A DNA stretch of 7,266 bases. Origin: Actinomycetota bacterium (lineage in GTDB: Bacteria > Actinomycetota > Actinomycetes > Acidothermales > Acidothermaceae). The position numbers were made by a program, and so were the translations under genes. Positions 1 to 4,429 of this stretch are shown here, piece after piece. The DNA lies in the NCBI GenBank assembly GCA_003134755.1, contig PLCK01000221.1, forward strand, positions 3,034 to 10,299. Direction: 5' to 3'. How positions within the stretch are numbered: position 1 is the stretch's first letter; the number at the start of each line of letters is the position of its first letter. The notes beneath the pieces were generated by a model. The model was not told the DNA's origin. It was given only the letters and a program-made list of their open reading frames with translations, and made no database searches.

Positions 1-34
1 ACATCTCACCTCGTGGAACGTCATCGTCGTTCAT
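1..34 (-). CDS. Start of a probable sigma-factor partner protein (partial, runs off window)
   Basis: Only the first 11 codons are inside the window, reading M-N-D-D-D-V-P-R-G-E-M. The ATG overlaps the TGA stop of the upstream sigma factor gene as ATGA. This is exactly the arrangement seen between the second sigma factor and its membrane partner at 1865-1868. The bases just before the overlap also match: GTAACGC, one variable base, then ATGA in both places. By position it is most likely a paralogue of the 390-aa membrane protein encoded at 696-1868, translated by coupling to the sigma gene. The residues visible are too few to confirm a family, so that assignment is inference from context only. 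Confidence 0.5.
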   Translation of the reverse strand, partial: MNDDDVPRGEM

Positions 35-591
35 CGCGTTACAGACCCCGCCGCGAGCGTGCTCAGCGCGTCACGAAGACGGGTCAGCGCGCGGTGACAA
101 CTCACCCGCACGGCTCCCTCGCTCTTGTGGACGAGTTTGGCCACCGCGGCCACGTCGAGACCCGCGACGACCCGCAGCATGATGATCTCGGCCTGTTCGA
201 GCGGCAGCGTGGCGATCAGGTTCAGCGCACCTTCGGTACTGAGCTGATCGAGCACCCGCTGCTCGGTGTCGTCGCTGCCGGCGACATCGAAGTGTTCAGC
301 GGTGATTTCCTCGGTCGGACGCCGGCCTTCGTGGCGGCGCCAGTCCGTAACTTTGTTCCGAGCGATCGTGAAGACCCAGGCCCGGAAGGACTGTTCGTCA
401 CCCCTGAACTTGCCCAGCGAGCGGATGATCTGGAGCCACGTTTCCGACGCGACGTCCTCCGCGGCCGGTTTGGCCACGACACGTAGGTAGCGCACCAAGC
501 CGGGATTCAGGTTGCGCCACAGGGTTGCGAACGCAACCTCGTCGCCGCTTTGCGCGGCCGAGAGGTCCTGTTCGAACGACGATGCGGCCAT
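31..591 (-). CDS. ECF-type RNA polymerase sigma factor (copy 1), 186 aa
   Basis: A group 4 sigma-70 family protein that would direct RNA polymerase to a small set of promoters. Region 2 covers about residues 21-88, including the core-binding stretch E-D-V-A-S-E-T-W-L-Q (45-54) and the promoter-melting/-10 recognition stretch F-R-A-W-V-F-T-I-A-R-N-K-V-T-D-W (69-84). Region 4 with its helix-turn-helix covers about 118-175 (L-D-V-A-A-V-A-K-L-V-H-K-S-E-G-A-V-R-V). Regions 1 and 3 are absent and there is no C-terminal SnoaL-like extension. The ATG at 591 is preceded by AGGAG three bases upstream, and no other start codon lies between it and an in-frame stop 27 codons upstream. It aligns almost without gaps to the sigma factor at 1865-2425 (56 of the first 91 residues identical), so the two are paralogues. 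Its stop overlaps the next gene by 4 bp. Target promoters and inducing signal cannot be read from the sequence. Confidence 0.95.
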   Translation of the reverse strand: MAASSFEQDLSAAQSGDEVAFATLWRNLNPGLVRYLRVVAKPAAEDVASETWLQIIRSLGKFRGDEQSFRAWVFTIARNKVTDWRRHEGRRPTEEITAEHFDVAGSDDTEQRVLDQLSTEGALNLIATLPLEQAEIIMLRVVAGLDVAAVAKLVHKSEGAVRVSCHRALTRLRDALSTLAAGSVTR

Positions 592-695
592 GTACTCCTG
601 TTCATCGGCGGCCTGGGCTACCCGCTGAATCGGTAGGCCTGCGCCGTCGGTTCGATCCCGGCGCGAGCCCCCTCAACGCAGTGCTGCTGCAGCTA
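592..695. other. Gap between the two sigma modules with a tRNA T-arm-like sequence
   Basis: This 104-bp spacer carries the Shine-Dalgarno sequence of sigma copy 1 near 592-598. On the plus strand, 646-662 reads GTCGG TTCGATC CCGGC, which folds as a 5-bp stem (one G-U pair) with a 7-base loop matching the conserved TTCRA of a tRNA T-arm. A second hairpin, CTACC/GGTAG, lies just before it (618-622 with 632-636). No acceptor stem or anticodon arm pairs up around these, so an intact tRNA is not supported. It could be a decayed tRNA 3' end or chance. No terminator is evident on the minus strand, so the two modules may be co-transcribed. Confidence 0.25.
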
Positions 696-1868
696 TCAGA
701 TCACGGGCGACGACGGCGGCGCCTGCGACGGCTCGGCGTGGGGGGTGCCGGTCGGCTGTGGAACGGTCGCACAGAACGCTGCGACGTGGTCCGCCCCGCC
801 GGCCAGCTGGTCGAGCATAGCTAGGTACTTCTCAGGCAGGGTGCCGTGGCGGTAGCCATTGCACAGCCCAAACGCGACGGTGGACGTCGCGTCGCCGGTG
901 TGCGTCACCGTCGGCACCGGGCTTGGCGTCGGGTATGCCGAGCAGAGCGCCCTGACGCGGTCGGTACCACCCGCGAGACGCACGAGCAGCTCGAGGGACG
1001 GACCGGTCAGCTTCGCGCCGCGGTTGTAGATCTTGCACAACTCGGCGGTGGCGACCGGGTTCGTGCTCGCGTCGTGGTGCTCGGACGGGTTGGGGGTCGG
1101 CTTGGGCACCGTGGCGCAGAACGCCGCGATGTTAGCCGCGCCTCCAGCCAGTGCGACGAGCTTCTCCTGAAGGCTGCCTACCAGCTGGACGCCGTGGGCA
1201 GTGGCCTCCGCGTAGGCGCGGCAGAGTCCGTAGGCGGCGGTCGAGGGCGGCAGCTCTGGGGATTCGGTTCGCGTCGGCGAGGGCTTGGGGACGAGGCTCT
1301 GCGGCACACTCCTCGTCGGCTCGGTTTTTGCGCTGTGCGAGGGCTCCGGGCTGTGCGAGGGCTCCGGGCTGTGCGAGGGCTCCGGGCTGTGCGAGGGTTC
1401 CCCGCTGTGCGACGCGTCGGGATGGGGCGCGGGCGCATCGATGGCCGAGTGGGCGAACCCTTGGATCGGGGCCGGCAGCACGTTCGCATAGGCGGCGGTA
1501 GCGGCTCCTCCGACGCCGACGGACGCGCAGACGGCCAGAGCGGCCAGTTTTCCGGTGAGCAGGGCGGACAACATGGGTGGCCTCGTGACGGGTCGGCGGG
1601 ATGGGACGTCGAGTTGCGCACGCCGGAACGCGGCCAGAATGGCCGTTTCGCCGGTCAGTTCCGACGGTCTCGCAGGCCCGTTAGCGGCCCGCAGAACGTC
1701 GGCGACTGGCTGCCAGTCCGAGGACATTCCGAGCGGGACCGTGCCGGTTCGCAACAGCGACTCGAGTTGGTGCAAGTGGGCCGGTTTGCTGGAGCGGCGA
1801 CCGAACGGAGTGTGCATCTCGCGCATAAGAACGCTGGGCGACCACTTAGCGTTACCGCGCGACCTCAT
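696..1868 (-). CDS. Membrane-anchored putative anti-sigma partner with three two-cysteine repeats, 390 aa
   Basis: The reading frame is open further upstream inside the sigma gene, but the ATG at 1868 overlaps the sigma stop as ATGA and is the likely coupled start; M15 (1826) is an alternative. Residues 30-90 form a short cytosolic segment containing W-Q-P-V-A-D-V-L-R-A and E-L-T-G-E-T-A-I-L-A-A-F-R-R-A. As I recall, similar segments precede one membrane helix in actinobacterial proteins encoded next to ECF sigma genes. Residues about 99-128 are a membrane segment. Residues 153-178 are hexapeptide repeats of the type S-H-S-P-E-P, followed by a Pro/Ser/Thr linker. Three repeats follow with pattern L-C-x2-Y ... 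L-A-G-G ... C-x2-x-P: cysteine pairs 215/251, 278/309 and 336/366. The repeats should lie outside the cell. No zinc-binding H-x3-C-x2-C motif of classical zinc anti-sigma factors is present. An anti-sigma role is inferred from gene order and topology, not from a recognised domain. Confidence 0.75.
   Translation of the reverse strand: MRSRGNAKWSPSVLMREMHTPFGRRSSKPAHLHQLESLLRTGTVPLGMSSDWQPVADVLRAANGPARPSELTGETAILAAFRRAQLDVPSRRPVTRPPMLSALLTGKLAALAVCASVGVGGAATAAYANVLPAPIQGFAHSAIDAPAPHPDASHSGEPSHSPEPSHSPEPSHSPEPSHSAKTEPTRSVPQSLVPKPSPTRTESPELPPSTAAYGLCRAYAEATAHGVQLVGSLQEKLVALAGGAANIAAFCATVPKPTPNPSEHHDASTNPVATAELCKIYNRGAKLTGPSLELLVRLAGGTDRVRALCSAYPTPSPVPTVTHTGDATSTVAFGLCNGYRHGTLPEKYLAMLDQLAGGADHVAAFCATVPQPTGTPHAEPSQAPPSSPVI
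1333..1404 (-). repeat. 18-bp tandem repeat inside the partner gene (four units)
   Basis: Four consecutive 18-bp units occur at 1333-1350, 1351-1368, 1369-1386 and 1387-1404. The first three are identical (plus-strand unit CTGTGCGAGGGCTCCGGG) and the fourth differs at two or three bases. A fifth, partial unit follows to about 1412. The unit length is a multiple of three and encodes the hexapeptide S-H-S-P-E-P, so copy-number change would alter the length of the extracytoplasmic stalk without breaking the frame. Identical units at the DNA level suggest recent slippage or homogenisation. Confidence 0.95.
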
Positions 1869-2425
1869 AGCGTTACCATCGCCGGTTCGGGTGCGGCGAG
1901 CGCCCGCAGCCGCTGCAGAGCGCGATGGGTTCCCACTCGCACGGCGCCAGGCGACTTGTGCAGGAGCCTGGCGACGTCGGCCACCTCGAGCCCTACGACC
2001 AGCCGCAGCAGCAATAACTCGGCCTGGTCGGGCGGCAGCGCGCGGATCAGACGCAGCGCCGCGTCCGTGCCGAGAGTCTCGAGTGCCGCTTCCTCTGTGT
2101 CGTCTGCGGCCCGAAGGGCGGCCGCCGCCGCGTCGTCGAGATGCGCCGCGGCTCGGCGTCCCCGCTGTCGGTGCCAGTCGTGGACCTTGTGTCGAGCGAT
2201 CGTGAATACCCACGATCGGAACCCGGGTTCGTCTCCGCGGAAATCCTTCAGGCCCCGGACCACCTGGAGCCAGGTCTCCGATGCCAGGTCCTCGGCGGCA
2301 TCACCGGCCGCGACCTGGAGATAGCGCATGACGGCGGGATTGAGCTCGCGCCAGAGCATGCCGAAGCCGGTCTCGTCGCCGAATTGCGCTGCGACGAGCC
2401 AGCCGGTGAACCCGGTTGTGCCCAT
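1865..2425 (-). CDS. ECF-type RNA polymerase sigma factor (copy 2), 186 aa
   Basis: A group 4 sigma-70 family protein, paralogous to the one at 31-591 and of equal length. Region 2 spans about residues 21-88 (E-D-L-A-S-E-T-W-L-Q at 45-54; F-R-S-W-V-F-T-I-A-R-H-K-V-H-D-W at 69-84). An Ala-rich linker (92-107) follows, then region 4 at about 119-175 with the helix-turn-helix L-E-V-A-D-V-A-R-L-L-H-K-S-P-G-A-V-R-V. The ATG at 2425 is the only possible start downstream of an in-frame stop at 2447-2449, yet no Shine-Dalgarno sequence precedes it. Initiation may therefore be weak or leaderless. The 10 bases CGCCGATGAA upstream of the start are shared with sigma copy 1. The stop overlaps the membrane partner gene by ATGA, implying coupled translation and a regulatory pair. 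Confidence 0.95.
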   Translation of the reverse strand: MGTTGFTGWLVAAQFGDETGFGMLWRELNPAVMRYLQVAAGDAAEDLASETWLQVVRGLKDFRGDEPGFRSWVFTIARHKVHDWHRQRGRRAAAHLDDAAAAALRAADDTEEAALETLGTDAALRLIRALPPDQAELLLLRLVVGLEVADVARLLHKSPGAVRVGTHRALQRLRALAAPEPAMVTL

Positions 2426-2561
2426 TGGTGATTCATCGGCGCCGGCTCAGGCGGGCCGAAGGCCGAATGCACGCACGTTGAGCCGACTGGACGACCCGCC
2501 ATCGACGTATCGGCTACCGGCGTGTCGGTTCGCCATCTGGGGGAGTGTGCGAAACGATCGG

Positions 2562-2604
2562 AAAAGCGTGAGGCCCCTCTATTTACGAGATAGAGGGGCC
2601 TCAC
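2562..2604 (-). terminator. Strong intrinsic terminator, minus strand
   Basis: A perfect 15-bp inverted repeat: GTGAGGCCCCTCTAT at 2568-2582 pairs with 2590-2604, leaving a 7-base loop. On the minus strand the stem is followed by GC and then TTTT (2565-2562), as in a Rho-independent terminator; on the plus strand no T run follows. It lies about 140 bases upstream of sigma copy 2 with no gene ending before it. It therefore probably ends a non-coding transcript or acts as an attenuator in a sigma-operon leader. Confidence 0.8.
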
Positions 2605-2678
2605 TTGGTCTACGTCGCCGCAGACCAGCCGCCGACCCGGGCAGCCTTCGCGGCTCGACCGCCTCCGTCGCACTCGCC

Positions 2679-2900
2679 GGGAGTTGCCTCCCTCGCCGCG
2701 CGGACCGAGGTTTCTGAACCACGACCCCGACGCCTCCGAACTCCGCCGAACCTGGGTTGCCCCACGTTCGCCATCGCTCGGCGCTCTCCAGACCGGAAGT
2801 TACCGAACCCGTTCGTCTCAGGCTGTGGGTTTCCCCACTGCCGAGCTTCGCGAGTTCGAACTCCGGGTCGCTCGGTGCCGACGGCCCTCGGGTTGCCCCG
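2679..2900 (-). repeat. Tandem array of GNRA-tetraloop hairpins, about 73-base period
   Basis: Four interrupted palindromes sit at 2679-2692 (GGGAG/CTCCC), 2753-2764 (TGGG/CCCA), 2825-2838 (GTGGG/CCCAC) and 2889-2900 (CGGG/CCCG), as written on the plus strand. The central four bases are TTGC, TTGC, TTTC and TTGC, which become GCAA, GCAA, GAAA and GCAA on the minus strand. Centre-to-centre distances are 73, 73 and 63 bases. Stem position 2 from the loop switches between A-T and G-C, and position 4 between G-C, T-A and C-G, always keeping the pairing. A second, less regular hairpin lies between each pair of these. An isolated GTTGCCCCGC also recurs at 3165-3174. Confidence 0.6.
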
Positions 2901-2966
2901 CGAACTGCCTGCGCTTTGCTTCCCGGAACCTCCCGGAGCCGCCACTGTGATCGGTGACGTGGAAGA

Positions 2967-2995
2967 TTTCTAGCGGTCCGACGGTGCGCCCGCAA
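2967..2995 (-). promoter_or_regulatory. Possible housekeeping promoter for the candidate RNA, minus strand
   Basis: On the minus strand TTGCGG (2995-2990) is followed after 17 bases by TAGAAA (2972-2967). These resemble the -35 (TTGACA) and -10 (TATAAT) hexamers with three and four matches. The spacing is optimal, and a start near 2960 would place the whole hairpin array between promoter and terminator. The hexamers alone are weak evidence in such DNA; the call rests mainly on the combination with the terminator. Confidence 0.3.
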
Positions 2996-3028
2996 GGCCT
3001 GTGACACAAGAACTTTTCGGAATTCTCG

Positions 3029-3103
3029 TGGTCCACAGAAACTCGGCAGTTGTCCCCCGTATTAGTGAAGTTCTCCACTGGTTGTACACCGGTTCATCCA
3101 CAG
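3029..3103 (+). promoter_or_regulatory. Five helically phased direct repeats resembling DnaA boxes, upstream of sucC
   Basis: Five 10-mers in one orientation begin at 3029 (TGGTCCACAG), 3050 (TTGTCCCCCG), 3071 (TTCTCCACTG), 3082 (TTGTACACCG) and 3094 (TCATCCACAG). Against the DnaA boxes TTGTCCACA or TTATCCACA they match 8, 7, 7, 7 and 8 of 9 positions, and all five end in G. Starts are 21, 21, 11 and 12 bases apart, close to whole turns of the helix, so bound protein would line up on one face. The cluster ends about 140 bases before the sucC start. It may bind DnaA or an unrelated regulator. No dnaA or dnaN gene is nearby, so this is not an origin by context. Confidence 0.45.
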
Positions 3104-3214
3104 CGGATACGCAGCGACGCAGTTTCAGCGTCCCGTCGTCGACGAAGGTCTTGCCCGGCGCAGAGTTGCCCCGCTGTGGTCGGTAGCCTCACACCCGACC
3201 GGTCACAGCGGTTC

Positions 3215-3234
3215 CGAATCAGAGCGAATCAGAG
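3215..3234 (+). repeat. Perfect 10-bp tandem duplication overlapping the sucC ribosome binding site
   Basis: CGAATCAGAG occurs at 3215-3224 and again at 3225-3234. The end of the second copy forms part of the sucC Shine-Dalgarno sequence AGAGGA (3231-3236), nine bases before the GTG start. The first copy offers a partial decoy (AGAG). Such an exact duplication is consistent with a recent slippage event in the leader. Confidence 0.85.
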
Positions 3235-3245
3235 GACGGCGCATC

Positions 3246-4421
3246 GTGGACCTGTTCGAGTACCAGGCGCGCGACCTGTTCGCCGCGCATGGCGTACCCG
3301 TCCTGCGCGGCGAGGTCGCGACAACGGCCGAGCGGGCGGGTGAGATCGCGGCGGCTCTGGGCGGGCGCGTCGTCATCAAGGCCCAGGTCAAGACGGGCGG
3401 TCGCGGCAAGGCGGGTGGGGTGAAGCTTGCCGACGACGCCGAAGACGCCAGCACCAAGGCTGCCGCGATCCTCGGCATGGACATCAAGGGCCACGTCGTC
3501 CATCGCGTATTGGTTGCCGAGGCGAGCGACATCGCGGAGGAGTACTACTTCTCGTTCCTGCTCGACCGTTCCAATCGCACGTTTCTGGCCATGGCGTCGC
3601 GCGAGGGCGGCGTCGAGATCGAGCAGATCGCCGTCGAGAAGCCCGAGGCGCTGGCCAAGGTCCCGATCGACGCGATCACTGGTGTCGACCTGGCCAAAGC
3701 ACGCGAGATCGCGATTGCGGCCGGCTACCCCGCCGAAATCCTCGACCAGGCCGCCGACGTCATCGTCGCGCTGTGGGATGTGTTCACCAAGGAGGATGCG
3801 ACGCTCGTCGAGGTCAACCCACTGGTGAAGACGCCGGACGGCGTGGTGCTGGCGCTCGACGGCAAGGTCACCCTTGACGAGAACGCGGCGTTCCGGCAGC
3901 CGGCGCACGCTGACCTGGCCGACGCGGAGGCGGCCGACCCGCTCGAGGCGCGCGCCAAGGAAGCCGGCCTGAACTATGTGAAGCTCGATGGCGCGGTCGG
4001 CGTCATCGGGAACGGCGCCGGGCTCGTCATGAGCAGCCTCGACGTCGTGTCGTATGCCGGCGAGGCATTCGGCGGCGTGAAGCCGGCGAACTTTCTCGAC
4101 ATCGGTGGCGGCGCGTCCGCCGACGTGATGGCAGCGAGCCTTGCCATCGTCTTGTCCGACCCGTCGGTGCGGTCGGTGTTCGTCAACGTGTTCGGCGGGA
4201 TCACGTCTTGCGACGCGGTCGCGAACGGGATCGTCGCCGCGTTCGGCAAGTTGCGCGACGCCGGCGAACAGATCACGTCACCCCTCGTCGTCCGTCTCGA
4301 TGGAAACCGGGCCGAAGAGGGCCGCGCGATCCTGGCGGCGGCAGCACTGCCGAACGTCGAACAGAACGACACGATGGACGGCGCAGCCCAGCGCGCCGCC
4401 GAACTCGCCTCCGCGAAGTAG
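3246..4421 (+). CDS. sucC: Succinyl-CoA synthetase (ADP-forming) beta subunit, 391 aa
   Basis: The beta subunit of succinate-CoA ligase (EC 6.2.1.5), which with SucD interconverts succinyl-CoA and succinate while making or using nucleoside triphosphate in the TCA cycle, in the cytosol. The N-terminal ATP-grasp fold begins M-D-L-F-E-Y-Q-A-R-D-L-F and carries the conserved G-G-R-G-K-A-G-G-V-K at 51-60, E-V-N-P-L at 189-193 and L-D-G-K at 204-207. The C-terminal ligase domain has N-G-A-G-L (256-260), N-F-L-D-I-G-G-G-A (282-290) and F-V-N-V-F-G-G-I (312-319), all typical of SucC. Length fits the family (about 390). The start is GTG, chosen because AGAGGA lies nine bases upstream and the protein begins as other SucC do. 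It is followed after 8 bp by sucD. A TAnnnT-type -10 (TAGCCT, 3184-3189) is possible, but no matching -35 is clear. Confidence 0.98.
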   Translation: MDLFEYQARDLFAAHGVPVLRGEVATTAERAGEIAAALGGRVVIKAQVKTGGRGKAGGVKLADDAEDASTKAAAILGMDIKGHVVHRVLVAEASDIAEEYYFSFLLDRSNRTFLAMASREGGVEIEQIAVEKPEALAKVPIDAITGVDLAKAREIAIAAGYPAEILDQAADVIVALWDVFTKEDATLVEVNPLVKTPDGVVLALDGKVTLDENAAFRQPAHADLADAEAADPLEARAKEAGLNYVKLDGAVGVIGNGAGLVMSSLDVVSYAGEAFGGVKPANFLDIGGGASADVMAASLAIVLSDPSVRSVFVNVFGGITSCDAVANGIVAAFGKLRDAGEQITSPLVVRLDGNRAEEGRAILAAAALPNVEQNDTMDGAAQRAAELASAK

Positions 4422-4429
4422 GGACTGCA

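Larger units (their letters stand above)
2562..2960 (-). ncRNA. Candidate structured non-coding RNA or leader RNA, about 400 nt
   Basis: The minus-strand stretch between a plausible promoter and the strong terminator is filled with short local hairpins. Reading 5' to 3' on the minus strand these are: 2900-2889 (loop GCAA), 2863-2852 (palindrome GAGTTCGAACTC), 2838-2825 (loop GAAA), 2805-2794, 2764-2753 (loop GCAA), 2720-2709, 2692-2679 (loop GCAA), 2662-2650 and 2627-2606. Four loops fit the GNRA class while the stems differ with paired changes. I recognise no known family: it does not read as RNase P RNA, tmRNA or 6S RNA. The 5' end is inferred from the promoter and is uncertain. Alternatives are a riboswitch-like leader of the sigma operon or DNA-level palindromes bound by a protein. 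Confidence 0.35.
2426..3245. other. 820-bp gene-free interval between divergent sigma operon and sucCD
   Basis: No open frame here looks like a protein. The candidates on both strands are Arg/Pro/Gly-rich, lack Shine-Dalgarno sequences, and the repeated motifs fall into different frames because the repeat spacing of 73 is not a multiple of three. From right to left the interval holds the sucC ribosome binding site with a 10-bp duplication (3215-3234), a cluster of DnaA-box-like repeats (3029-3103), a possible minus-strand promoter (2967-2995), a field of short hairpins (2606-2900) and a strong minus-strand terminator (2562-2604). Between the terminator and the sigma start (2426-2561) I see no clear promoter. 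The 10-mer GTTCGCCATC occurs at both 2528-2537 and 2766-2775. Confidence 0.7.

Noticed and set aside
600..675. Intact tRNA gene
   Set aside because: Only a T-arm-like hairpin is convincing. No 7-bp acceptor stem pairs, and the region where the anticodon arm should be does not form a 5-bp stem with a 7-base loop.
1333..1416. CRISPR-like repeat array
   Set aside because: The 18-bp units are contiguous without spacers, in frame, and encode a hexapeptide inside a supported gene.
1869..2213. N-terminal extension of the partner protein to 505 aa
   Set aside because: The extension lies wholly inside the sigma gene in another frame and is Arg/Ala-rich low-quality sequence. The ATGA-overlapping start at 1868 gives a sensible protein.
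846..2324. Long open frame of 492 codons on the plus strand
   Set aside because: It is antisense to the partner and sigma genes, is Arg/Gly-rich without domains, and spans gene boundaries of two well-supported minus-strand genes. It is a GC-rich shadow frame.
2930..2960. Cobalamin riboswitch, suggested by GCCGCCACTGTGATCGG
   Set aside because: The short GCCACTG box matches, but the required upstream core (GGGAA ... GGTG ... ATCC) is not found and no B12-related gene follows on the plus strand.
2562..2960. RNase P RNA, tmRNA or 6S RNA
   Set aside because: The conserved sequence blocks I know for these (for example the GAGGAA and ACAGAAA blocks of RNase P RNA) are absent.
2579..3007. Open frames of 142 and 111 codons (minus) and 122 codons (plus, 2605-2973) in the gap
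   Set aside because: They have no Shine-Dalgarno sequence, no recognisable domain and skewed Arg/Pro/Gly composition. The DNA repeats fall in different frames, so they are not protein repeats. The minus frame ending at 2610 just before the terminator is the least bad, but still unconvincing.
3029..3103. Chromosomal replication origin
   Set aside because: Despite DnaA-box-like repeats there is no dnaA or dnaN gene beside it, no AT-rich unwinding stretch, and most boxes have two mismatches.
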